From the NCBI GenBank assembly GCA_002718375.1, contig PBEI01000007.1, positions 36,787 through 49,038 on the forward strand: DNA of 12,252 bases, given 5' to 3'. Positions 1 to 7,009 of this stretch are shown one piece after another. The stretch's first letter is position 1; each line of letters begins with the position of its first letter. Under the pieces are notes generated by a model. That model was given only the letters and a program-made list of their open reading frames with translations, had not been told where the DNA came from and made no database searches. This DNA comes from Gammaproteobacteria bacterium (GTDB taxonomy: Bacteria; Pseudomonadota; Gammaproteobacteria; UBA11654). The position numbers were made by a program, and so were the translations under genes.

Positions 1-103
1 TGTTCTTGTTGTTCCCTTCATTGAGCAGCATCAATAATGGAAGAAAAATAAATGGAAGCAAACCAGAATATCCCAATAACTGAATCTTCTGCTTATTAGA
101 CAT
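1..103 (-). CDS. Partial small membrane protein, DUF3429-like (N-terminus only)
   Basis: An open frame starts at the ATG at 103 and runs off the left edge after 34 codons. The visible protein begins MSNKQKIQLLGYSGLLP. It has a short basic N-terminus, then a hydrophobic stretch (about residues 9-27) rich in Leu, Phe and Pro that would form a first membrane segment. The pattern LGYxGLLPF resembles the start of DUF3429 inner-membrane proteins (about 150 residues, function unknown), but only the first fifth is visible. The ATG lies 7 bases after the stop of the S51 peptidase gene and has no visible Shine-Dalgarno sequence; the bases before it are almost all A and T. Translation is therefore probably coupled to the upstream gene. 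That a gene starts here is fairly likely; the family name is tentative. Confidence 0.5.
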   Translation of the reverse strand, partial: MSNKQKIQLLGYSGLLPFIFLPLLMLLNEGNNKN

Positions 104-110
104 AAAATAA

Positions 111-806
111 TTAAAAAATATCAATGGATGGATATAGAGCTTCATCGACAAGATTATTTTTCATAGAAACATGAAAAGCATTCTTGTTTTCTGAAAAAAC
201 GATCGACCGATATGCATCTTCATTGATTAAGTGCAATGCACATCCACCGTCTATTGCAATACAACTATCTATTTTTTGGTCTTTGATCAACTTATGAACA
301 GTTGGTCTTCTTTCTGGCTCTTCATCATAATGGGGACAACACACGTCATTTACAAAACCAAGACAACTCATGATTTTTAATTCTTCTGACCAAGAATCAG
401 TAATTCCAGATTCAAACCAACAAATAGCGCCTGCACTCACACCACACATAATGGTGCCTTTCTGATAAGCAATTTTAAGTAACTTATCTAATTTCCAATC
501 TTTCCAAACGGCTAACATGCTCTTTGTGTTACCGCCCCCAACAAAAATGATGTCCTGATTTAAGATCAGGCTTTCTAAATCTGGAGTTCTTTTGAAGAAA
601 TCCAGATGAACTGGATAGCAATCAAACATGGAGAATGTAGAGTAATAACTTTCTTTGTATCCTTCATCATCCCCAGTTGCCGTGGGAATAAAACATACTT
701 TTGGTTTATTTACATCAGATTGCTCTAGTATGTAATTCTCAATAATACCTTCGCTAGGGCTTCTCCCAAAACCTCCACCACCAATGGCAATGATTTGTCT
801 CTTCAA
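111..806 (-). CDS. Peptidase family S51 protein (dipeptidase E / YgaJ-like)
   Basis: Predicted cytoplasmic serine peptidase of family S51, which includes alpha-aspartyl dipeptidase PepE and cyanophycinase. The 231 residues fit the short PepE-like members. The N-terminus (AIGGGGFGR) begins the Rossmann-like core, and GGGNT at about 90-94 is the family glycine motif. The nucleophile elbow GVSAGA places the catalytic serine at S124, followed by the CWFE and TDS stretch typical of the YgaJ-like subgroup. CPHYD places the probable catalytic histidine at H159. There is no signal peptide. The start is TTG at 806, supported by TGGAG 7 bases upstream and by the family-like N-terminus it gives. The gene follows the glutamate dehydrogenase by 23 bases, so both are likely in one transcript. 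A role in releasing Asp or Glu from dipeptides for deamination is inference. Cyanophycin as substrate is unlikely because no cyanophycin synthetase is in view. Confidence 0.85.
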   Translation of the reverse strand: MKRQIIAIGGGGFGRSPSEGIIENYILEQSDVNKPKVCFIPTATGDDEGYKESYYSTFSMFDCYPVHLDFFKRTPDLESLILNQDIIFVGGGNTKSMLAVWKDWKLDKLLKIAYQKGTIMCGVSAGAICWFESGITDSWSEELKIMSCLGFVNDVCCPHYDEEPERRPTVHKLIKDQKIDSCIAIDGGCALHLINEDAYRSIVFSENKNAFHVSMKNNLVDEALYPSIDIF

Positions 807-813
807 TTATTTT

Positions 814-818
814 CTCCA
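814..818 (-). promoter_or_regulatory. Ribosome binding site deciding a TTG start (S51 peptidase)
   Basis: The minus strand reads TGGAG 7 bases before the TTG at 806. Good spacing and the lack of a nearby in-frame ATG support the TTG as the true start. Confidence 0.6.
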
Positions 819-829
819 GGAATATTTGA

Positions 830-2230
830 TCAAATACCGAGGTATTTATAAGCCTCAGCAACTTTCCTTACTGCAATGACCATTGCGGCCATTCTAAAAC
901 TTTTAATTTTCCTATCTGAATGAAATGTTTCATGAATGGCATGATAGCCCTCTTTCATTTTCTCCTCTAAGCCTGACCGAACCAAGTCAATTTCGCTAGC
1001 GCCTTTGACAAATTCATCTTTCATTTCAGAAGGGAAAGAATTACTGGTCATCTTCTCCAATGCAGCAACAAGATTACTCTGTCTTTTTTCTTGATCTCTC
1101 TCTTGCATCAATCCATATCGCATCTTGGACAAATTTTTGACCCATTCGAAGTATGAGACAATGACTCCCCCCGAATTGGCATAGAAATCTGGAATAACAG
1201 TGACGCCATTTTTACGCAGTATCTTGTCTGCATCTGATGTCACAGGGCCATTACCTCCCTCAACAATGAGTCTTGCTTTAATTTTTCCAGCATTGCCTCT
1301 ATGTATGACGCCTTCCGTAGCAGCAGGAATCAAAATGTCGCAATCTTTGCTAAGAAAATGTCCTCTCGCTGTTGAAAAACCATCAAAGCCTTCAAATGTT
1401 CTCTTTCTTATAAAATGTTTTTTTAGTTTCTGAATATCAATTCCTTTCTCATTCACAACTGAACCATTCCTCTCAATAACTGCAATGATCTTTGCTCCAG
1501 ATTCATGTAAAAGTTCAGCTGCATGAAAGCCCACATTGCCAAATCCCTGAATGATCACCCTTTGATCTTCAATTTCTCTTCTGAGTTTTGTTTTTTTGCG
1601 ATCTTTATCATTGTCTAAAAACTCAAGGATAGAATAAAAGACGCCTCTCCCTGTGGCTTCTGTTCTGCCATCCACACCACCCAGTGCAATTGGTTTTCCT
1701 GTGACAGAAGCCATGGCATCTATCTCGGTGGGATATAATCTTTTATACTCATCTGCCATCCATGCCATCACATTTTCATCTGTTCCCATATCTGGTCCTG
1801 GAACATTTTGAGAAGGATGAATGAGATCTCTTTTTGCCAGTTCATTGGTGAAACGTCTTGTGATTCTCTCTAGCTCATCTTGCTTCCAATGATTTGGATC
1901 AACAATCAATGCACCTTTTGAGCCTCCAAATGGCAAATCCATCAAAGAACACTTATACGTCATCAAAGCTGCTAGTGCCTCGACCTCTCCTTCACTCGAA
2001 GACAAGGAATAACGCATGCCACCTTTAACAGGCTCATAATGCTCAGAATGAACGCAACGATATCCTGTAAATGTATAAAGACTCTTCCTCAGGCGAACAC
2101 CGAAATTCACTTTATAGATGGAATTTGATAGCTTGATTTTTAACGCAAGATCCTCAGGAAGCGAGAGAAGACTTGCCGCCTCATCAAAAACCTGATTAAC
2201 AGAGTTTAAAAACGTTTTATTATTTGCCAA
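830..2230 (-). CDS. Glutamate dehydrogenase (Glu/Leu/Phe/Val dehydrogenase family, GLUD1-like type)
   Basis: Catalyses reversible oxidative deamination of glutamate to 2-oxoglutarate and ammonia in the cytoplasm. Substrate-site motif KGGMRY (K69) is followed by the core MTYKCSLMDLPFGGSKG, with K93 and the catalytic lysine K105. VPGPDMGT gives the catalytic aspartate D147. ATGRGVF leads into the NAD(P)-binding domain, whose glycine motif GFGNVG is at 229-234. At 466 residues it is too long for leucine dehydrogenase (about 365). Its core (MTYKC, DLPFGG, VTGKP, GVDGRTEATGRG) reads more like animal mitochondrial GLUD1 than E. coli GdhA, without the roughly 50-residue antenna. The start is TTG at 2230: an in-frame TAA lies two codons upstream and no early ATG exists. 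The Shine-Dalgarno is weak (AAGA). It heads the operon with the S51 peptidase. Cofactor choice (NAD or NADP) cannot be told. Confidence 0.93.
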   Translation of the reverse strand: MANNKTFLNSVNQVFDEAASLLSLPEDLALKIKLSNSIYKVNFGVRLRKSLYTFTGYRCVHSEHYEPVKGGMRYSLSSSEGEVEALAALMTYKCSLMDLPFGGSKGALIVDPNHWKQDELERITRRFTNELAKRDLIHPSQNVPGPDMGTDENVMAWMADEYKRLYPTEIDAMASVTGKPIALGGVDGRTEATGRGVFYSILEFLDNDKDRKKTKLRREIEDQRVIIQGFGNVGFHAAELLHESGAKIIAVIERNGSVVNEKGIDIQKLKKHFIRKRTFEGFDGFSTARGHFLSKDCDILIPAATEGVIHRGNAGKIKARLIVEGGNGPVTSDADKILRKNGVTVIPDFYANSGGVIVSYFEWVKNLSKMRYGLMQERDQEKRQSNLVAALEKMTSNSFPSEMKDEFVKGASEIDLVRSGLEEKMKEGYHAIHETFHSDRKIKSFRMAAMVIAVRKVAEAYKYLGI

Positions 2231-2348
2231 TTTTTATCTTGGTTAACCTATAATTTTTTTAGTATAACAGAGGTACCTTTAAATAAATCAACACTATTTT
2301 GATTAACATTCAGGTTAAATATTTTTAATAACTTTTATCATTTAGACT
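2231..2348. promoter_or_regulatory. Divergent intergenic promoter region
   Basis: This 118-base AT-rich gap separates the start codons of the glutamate dehydrogenase (minus) and the DUF305-propeller gene (plus). The motif GGTTAA occurs on the plus strand at 2241-2246, inside the palindrome GGTTAACC (2241-2248). It occurs again at 2313-2318, where TTAAC (2303-2307) and GTTAA (2314-2318) form an inverted pair 6 bases apart. A possible plus-strand promoter is TTGATT (2299-2304) with TTTAAT (2324-2329), but the 19-base spacing is poor. The plus-strand gene has no visible Shine-Dalgarno before its ATG. Operator function is a guess. Confidence 0.45.
2261..2291 (-). promoter_or_regulatory. Putative extended -10 promoter for the glutamate dehydrogenase operon
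   Basis: The minus strand has TGTTATACT (2269-2261), an extended -10 with hexamer TATACT. A -35-like TTGATT lies at 2291-2286. The spacing is 19 bases, longer than ideal, but extended -10 promoters tolerate a weak -35. Transcription would start near 2254, giving a leader of about 24 bases before the TTG start. Confidence 0.45.
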
Positions 2349-4793
2349 ATGAACAATTATAAATTTACTTTTTTTAGAAAACTTACTTTTATTTTTATTA
2401 TTTCGGGTATCGCATCTTTCAACGTGCATAGCAATGTCCCCATTCTGCAGCCTGGCGCACCAGGAAATCCAACGATAGAATTGGATGCTGAAACAGCCAT
2501 TGCCATTGCTGATTCATCATATACATCTGCTGATGTAGAGTTCTTACAAGGAATGATTGTTCACCATTATCAAGCCTTTTTGATGTCAGAAATGGCTCCA
2601 GCGAGAACCAATAACCAAACAATTCTAGATCTTGCTGGACGTATTGATATCTCTCAAACAGATGAGATTGATTTCATGAAAAACTGGTTGGTCGGTAGGG
2701 GGCAATCTATACCTGACCCATCCATGGAAAATAAGATGTATCACCATAAAATGATGGGCATGGCAACTCCAGAACAAATGATGCAACTAGAGTCATCTAA
2801 TTCTACTGACTTTGATCGTTTGTACTTAAATCTTATGATTAAACATCATGATGGTGCCATCGAGATGGTTGATCGATTGAATGAATTTCCAGGCTCTGCC
2901 TATGACCCTCAATTGTATGAATTTGTTACAGATCTTGAAAATGATCAGGCGGTTGAAATTGAAAGAATGAATGGTATTTTGATTAGCCTTTCCGATGATC
3001 CTAGAGCTGGTCTGAAAGCTGGAGTATATGATGCGGGTGAAGCAATTCTCAATATGGAATTGGTCGCTTCTTTGAAAAAGCCTACTGGCTTTTTTGATCC
3101 TAAAAATCCCCTAGAAAAAGGAATGGAAGATTCAGAAGATGAAGATCAATCCAGTGACTCTGAAGAAGAAAAAGAAAGATCGATAGAATCTATGGCAAAC
3201 AGTCAGAGGTTTCCAATGTTGAGCTTTTCAAATACAGATATGGCTTTCAGTGAAGATATGCTTGTTGCTGGAAGTTATCATGGTTTTAATATTTATCGAT
3301 TAGAAGAAAGTGGATTTCCTAATCTAATGACATCTGTTGTATGCCCGGGCGGACAAGGAGATGTTTCTGTTGTTGGGAACCTCCTGATCATGTCAGTCCA
3401 AGACACAAGGGGCAGGCTTGATTGTGGCTTACAGGGAGTCGATCCAGAACCGAATGAAGAGCGTTTTCGTGGAATAAGGGTGTTTGATATTTCAGATCCT
3501 GAAATGCCCATTCAAGTTGGCGCAGTTCAAACCTGTCGAGGCTCACATACTCATTCTGTTGTAGATGGCCCAGATAAAGATGGAAAAATAATTGTCTTTA
3601 ATTCTGGTACGTCCAGCATTCGTGATCAAGAGGAAATGGAGGAGTGTTTTGAGGATATTCCAGGAGATGATCGTACTGCTTTATTTAGAATTGATGTAAT
3701 AGAGATACCTACAAATGAGCCATCAAATTCTAGAATAATTGATAGCCCTACGGTTTTTGCTAATGAGGAAACTGGCGTAATTGCTGGCTTATGGCGGGGT
3801 GGAGATCATGGAGACGAAACTCAAGACACATACATCACTGATCAATGCCATGATATAACTGTTTTTCCTTCTGCATCTCTTGCTGCCGGTGCATGTTCAG
3901 GTAATGGGATACTTTTTGACATAACTGATCCATCAAAACCAAAGAGAATTGATGATGTGACCGATACAGGTTTTGCCTATTGGCACTCAGCAACATTCAA
4001 TAATGATGGAACAAAAATTCTATTCACAGATGAATGGGGTGGTGGTGGAATGCCTCGATGTCGTGCTTGGGACCCAATGAATTGGGGTGCCAATGCAATA
4101 TATGACATTGTCGATAATAAGTTAGAATTTCGCAGCCACTTTAAAATGCCTGCTCCACAGAAAGAAACAGAAAACTGTGTAGCCCATAATGGTGCCATAA
4201 TTCCAATACCTGGAAGGGATATATTTGTCCAAGCATGGTATCAAGGTGGTATTTCTGTAATCGATTTCACAGACTCATCAAATCCAATTGAAATCGCATA
4301 TTTTGATAGAGGACCTATCCTTGATGATGAGCTGATTACAGGAGGATATTGGTCTGTTTATTATTATGAAGGAACCATTTATGGCACGGAAATAACCAGA
4401 GGACTTGATGTGTTTAAACTTTTGCCAAGCGAGTTCCTTTCTGAGAATGAAATCACTGCTGCCGAACTGGCTTATCCACAAATTGGATCGAAACGATTAT
4501 TTAATCCGCAGCAACAAATTCCTATGGCTTGGCCTGCGAATCCTGCAGTTGCACTTTCATATGTGGATCAGCTTGAGAGAATGGGTGCAATTGATGATGA
4601 CGCCAAGGAAAATATAAGATCACTGTTATCGTCATATAATGATGAGATCTCCAAGGGTGGAAATAACCGACTCTCTAGGAAAATAAGAAATATTTCACTG
4701 GAAAAAAGTCCAGATAATCAAGATGCAGTGAAGATTCAAAATCTTCTCATAGAAAATTTAGATGGGATTGCTGAGAAGTTGAAGCGGAGTTAA
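2349..4793 (+). CDS. Secreted DUF305 plus LVIVD beta-propeller fusion protein
   Basis: An 814-residue exported protein. Residues 1-28 look like a Sec signal (basic start, hydrophobic 11-24). Residues about 60-215 form a DUF305 domain, a helical His/Met-rich fold that includes copper-binding CopM: it has GMIVHHYQAF (H72, H73), a MYHHKMMGM segment (H132, H133) and LMIKHHDGA (H166, H167). A very acidic linker follows (about 258-281). Residues about 285-690 form a propeller with LVIVD-type repeats: VFDISDPEMP (378-387), LFDITDPSKP (522-531) and VIDFTDSSNP (637-646). Histidines recur in GSHTHS (H400, H402), CHDI (H501), WHSA (H546) and AHNG (H613). Eight cysteines in the propeller could form disulfides. 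A polar, mostly helical tail (about 690-814) ends the protein. Activity is unknown; metal binding is inferred. It stands alone, divergent from the dehydrogenase operon. Domain calls are fairly sure. Confidence 0.85.
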   Translation: MNNYKFTFFRKLTFIFIISGIASFNVHSNVPILQPGAPGNPTIELDAETAIAIADSSYTSADVEFLQGMIVHHYQAFLMSEMAPARTNNQTILDLAGRIDISQTDEIDFMKNWLVGRGQSIPDPSMENKMYHHKMMGMATPEQMMQLESSNSTDFDRLYLNLMIKHHDGAIEMVDRLNEFPGSAYDPQLYEFVTDLENDQAVEIERMNGILISLSDDPRAGLKAGVYDAGEAILNMELVASLKKPTGFFDPKNPLEKGMEDSEDEDQSSDSEEEKERSIESMANSQRFPMLSFSNTDMAFSEDMLVAGSYHGFNIYRLEESGFPNLMTSVVCPGGQGDVSVVGNLLIMSVQDTRGRLDCGLQGVDPEPNEERFRGIRVFDISDPEMPIQVGAVQTCRGSHTHSVVDGPDKDGKIIVFNSGTSSIRDQEEMEECFEDIPGDDRTALFRIDVIEIPTNEPSNSRIIDSPTVFANEETGVIAGLWRGGDHGDETQDTYITDQCHDITVFPSASLAAGACSGNGILFDITDPSKPKRIDDVTDTGFAYWHSATFNNDGTKILFTDEWGGGGMPRCRAWDPMNWGANAIYDIVDNKLEFRSHFKMPAPQKETENCVAHNGAIIPIPGRDIFVQAWYQGGISVIDFTDSSNPIEIAYFDRGPILDDELITGGYWSVYYYEGTIYGTEITRGLDVFKLLPSEFLSENEITAAELAYPQIGSKRLFNPQQQIPMAWPANPAVALSYVDQLERMGAIDDDAKENIRSLLSSYNDEISKGGNNRLSRKIRNISLEKSPDNQDAVKIQNLLIENLDGIAEKLKRS
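3121..3192 (+). other. Acidic low-complexity linker inside the fusion protein
   Basis: This purine-rich stretch encodes about residues 258-281, dominated by Glu, Asp and Ser (for example DSEDEDQSSDSEEE). It separates the DUF305 domain from the propeller. It may be a flexible hinge or a weak cation-binding segment; neither can be told from sequence. Confidence 0.7.
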
Positions 4794-4798
4794 CTTAC

Positions 4799-5620
4799 TT
4801 ACCAAAGCAACTCTTTACCATCATGGTTCAGGAATGATCCGGATTGAGAATGATCTACTGTCTCAATAACTCTGATCATTCGCTTAACGCCCTCTTCTGC
4901 TGAGACTGTTGGATAACCTTTGTAGTCAAAATTAGTCGCCTTTTCTGCCTCTTCAAGTGATAGTCCAAATGCCTGTCTGAGTGCTCTGGTATCGACAGCG
5001 CCTGGGTTCATTAATATAACAGTCACACCGTCATCCTTTAATCTCAGAGCAATCGTCTTCATTGCCATGTTCAAGGCAGCTTTACTGATAGATAAAATTG
5101 GTAGTGATGAAGGGCGACCCATAGAAGATATTGATCCTGCTACACTTGATATGGCAACTATCTTCTTTTCTTCACTCATAGAGATATTCCTTGAAAATGC
5201 TTCGGAAACCTTCAATGCTCCAAATGCATTAATTGACATTAATTTTTCGAATTCCTTTTTATCAATTTGACCCCAAGCTTGATTTGCTCGATCACCACTC
5301 ATTCCTGCATTATTGATCAGAAGATCTATTGATTGACTCTCATATTTATCTGCTAAAGATAATATCTCTTTAACATTGGTCACATCCATTTTTTCAATCT
5401 GAATGTTTGGATTTGCTTTGGCCAGATTAATCAAATCGTTGTCATCAGAGGGTGATCGGCTGGTGGCAATTACATTCCAACCTTTCTCTGCATATTGACT
5501 GACAAACTCTAACCCCATTCCCCTGTTTGAACCTGTAACAAGAACAGTCTTTGCTAAAGTTACTTCTATAAAAAGAAATGATGAAAGAAGAATAAGAAAA
5601 CTGAAATATCTATGACTCAT
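4799..5620 (-). CDS. Exported short-chain dehydrogenase-like protein lacking the catalytic Tyr
   Basis: A 273-residue SDR-fold protein with an N-terminal hydrophobic segment (about residues 6-22, ending TLA) that acts as a signal peptide or membrane anchor and joins directly to the Rossmann start TVLVTG. The cofactor motif TGSNRGMG is at 29-36, NNAG at 103-106, SSVAGS at 158-163 and NPGAVDT at 205-211. The active-site lysine K180 is present in SISKAAL, but the residue four before it, where YxxxK requires Tyr, is L176 (codon TTA). The start is ATG at 5620, with AAGGA 8 bases upstream. It is the last gene of the long minus-strand run, 42 bases after the PLP enzyme, and converges on the fusion gene. 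It may be an altered enzyme, a binding protein or an enzyme using another acid. The fold is sure; activity and location are open. Confidence 0.85.
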   Translation of the reverse strand: MSHRYFSFLILLSSFLFIEVTLAKTVLVTGSNRGMGLEFVSQYAEKGWNVIATSRSPSDDNDLINLAKANPNIQIEKMDVTNVKEILSLADKYESQSIDLLINNAGMSGDRANQAWGQIDKKEFEKLMSINAFGALKVSEAFSRNISMSEEKKIVAISSVAGSISSMGRPSSLPILSISKAALNMAMKTIALRLKDDGVTVILMNPGAVDTRALRQAFGLSLEEAEKATNFDYKGYPTVSAEEGVKRMIRVIETVDHSQSGSFLNHDGKELLW

Positions 5621-5640
5621 AGAGTAATTCCTTTAATGCT

Positions 5641-5655
5641 AATTTTTGAAAAATT
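5641..5655. repeat. Perfect AT-only palindrome between PLP-enzyme and SDR genes
   Basis: AATTTTT and AAAAATT form a 7-base inverted repeat around one G in the 42-base gap between the two genes. An A-U stem with a 1-base loop would be weak in RNA and is not a convincing terminator. It could be a protein site or chance in AT-rich DNA. Confidence 0.3.
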
Positions 5656-5662
5656 GAGGATA

Positions 5663-7000
5663 TCATATTTTTTTTGCGGCCAGCTTGATTCTTTCAAGAG
5701 CCTCTTTTAGTAGCACTCTTGAGGTTCCAACATTCATCCTGAGATAGTTCTCACCGCCTGCACCAAAACGATATCCTCTGCCCAATTGAATGCCTGATTT
5801 TTGTACCAAATGCCTTTCCATATAATCTCCCTTATTCTCGCCTCTTTTTTCTGCATTGCTTTTGGCATCAATCGCATCCATCCAAGTCTTGAAATCTATC
5901 CAAGCGAGATATGTTCCCTCTGGTCGATTAAATTTAATCAAGGGAATCTCTTTGTTTATATACTCTTCTACTAAAATCATATTCTCATTGATGTAAGAAC
6001 TGACTTGGTTGAGCCATTTTTCTGCATGGTTATAAGCGACCTCAGAGGCAATTACGCCAAGAGTGTTTGCAAATTCAACATGCCCTGCTTCTCGAATCTT
6101 AGAAATAACATCCGTATCATGCGCATACAAATAGCCAGTCTTGAATGCTGATAAATTGAATGACTTTGTGGTTGATTTAAATACAACCGCCTTTCTCTTA
6201 ACAGCTTCTGAATCCAATGAATAAACCGGGGTAAATGCTGAATCTTCTGCAATGAAATCGCAATGAATCTCATCAGAAAATAACATGACATTTTTTTGTT
6301 CACAGACATCTGCAACCTTTTCTAAATCGTTCTTGCTCCAACAATTTCCAGTTGGATTATGAGGATTGACTAAGAGAAATGCATGCACATCATCCTTGCC
6401 TAGTCTTTTGGAGAGGTCATCAAAATCAAGGTGATATCTGCCATCTTTCTTTATGAGAGGACTCTCATCAGGCACACAGTGTGCCTTTCTGATGTTGATA
6501 TATAATTCGCTATAGCCAGGTGAGTTCAGAACTACTTTTGAATTTTTAGGACAAAATGCCCTGATGGCACTCTGAATCGCAGGTAAAACACCAGTCGCCA
6601 ATAAGAGTTGATCTCTTGAAATCTCTTCGCCATATCTTTTTTTAATCCAGTTTATGATTGATTCATAGTAAGAATCTGGAGTGAGAATATACCCCCAGTT
6701 TTCGTGTAAAACTCTTCTTGTAATTGCCTCTGTGATCACAGGAGCAGTTCTAAAGTCTAGGTCTGCTATGCCCATTGCAGCATGAATCTTTTGCCCAGGA
6801 AATCTTTTTGTTTGCAAGTCCCATTTTGCTGAATTAGTTTTCCATCTCGGATAAATCTCATCTAGACTAAAAGCATCATGCTTTTTGTAATTTTTTTGAT
6901 GATCATCACCAAAAGCAATTGGGGTAGAGACTGCAATAGGAAGTGTTCCTGCAGACTGAATCAACCTTCTCCTCGATTTATTGATTTTATCTTTTGTCAT
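5663..7000 (-). CDS. Tat-exported PLP-dependent aminotransferase / C-S lyase, MalY/PatB-like
   Basis: A 445-residue fold-type I pyridoxal-phosphate enzyme with a twin-arginine signal: SRRRLIQ at 9-15 fits S-R-R-x-F-L-K and is followed by a mild hydrophobic stretch up to about 31. The mature part matches the MalY/PatB cystathionine beta-lyase-like group. GIADLDF (77-83) corresponds to the usual W-V-A-D-M-D-F, NPHNPTGN (212-219) is the PLP-pocket motif, SDEIHCDF (242-249) carries D243 for the pyridine nitrogen, and STTKSFNL places the Schiff-base lysine at K279. LRMNVGTSR (420-428) supplies the substrate-carboxylate arginine. Tat export fits a protein that must bind PLP before leaving the cytoplasm. 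It follows the quinoprotein gene by 9 bases, with only a weak AGG before its ATG. It may be a C-S lyase or an aminotransferase; sequence alone does not decide. Confidence 0.88.
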   Translation of the reverse strand: MTKDKINKSRRRLIQSAGTLPIAVSTPIAFGDDHQKNYKKHDAFSLDEIYPRWKTNSAKWDLQTKRFPGQKIHAAMGIADLDFRTAPVITEAITRRVLHENWGYILTPDSYYESIINWIKKRYGEEISRDQLLLATGVLPAIQSAIRAFCPKNSKVVLNSPGYSELYINIRKAHCVPDESPLIKKDGRYHLDFDDLSKRLGKDDVHAFLLVNPHNPTGNCWSKNDLEKVADVCEQKNVMLFSDEIHCDFIAEDSAFTPVYSLDSEAVKRKAVVFKSTTKSFNLSAFKTGYLYAHDTDVISKIREAGHVEFANTLGVIASEVAYNHAEKWLNQVSSYINENMILVEEYINKEIPLIKFNRPEGTYLAWIDFKTWMDAIDAKSNAEKRGENKGDYMERHLVQKSGIQLGRGYRFGAGGENYLRMNVGTSRVLLKEALERIKLAAKKI

Positions 7001-7009
7001 ATAAATAAC

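Noticed and set aside
111..806. Cyanophycinase
   Set aside because: The S51 fold fits, but the length and the GVSAGAICWFE pattern match the short dipeptidase E/YgaJ-like group, and no cyanophycin gene is nearby.
1200..1433. 77-codon plus-strand open frame opposite the glutamate dehydrogenase
   Set aside because: It is antisense to conserved coding sequence, with no recognisable motif.
4822..4832. Small inverted repeat around ACCATCATGGT as a terminator near the convergent stops
   Set aside because: It is a 5-base stem with a one-base loop inside the coding sequence and has no T-tract.
5641..5655. AT palindrome as an intrinsic terminator
   Set aside because: The stem is only A-U with a one-base loop, has no GC core, and sits between closely spaced co-directional genes.
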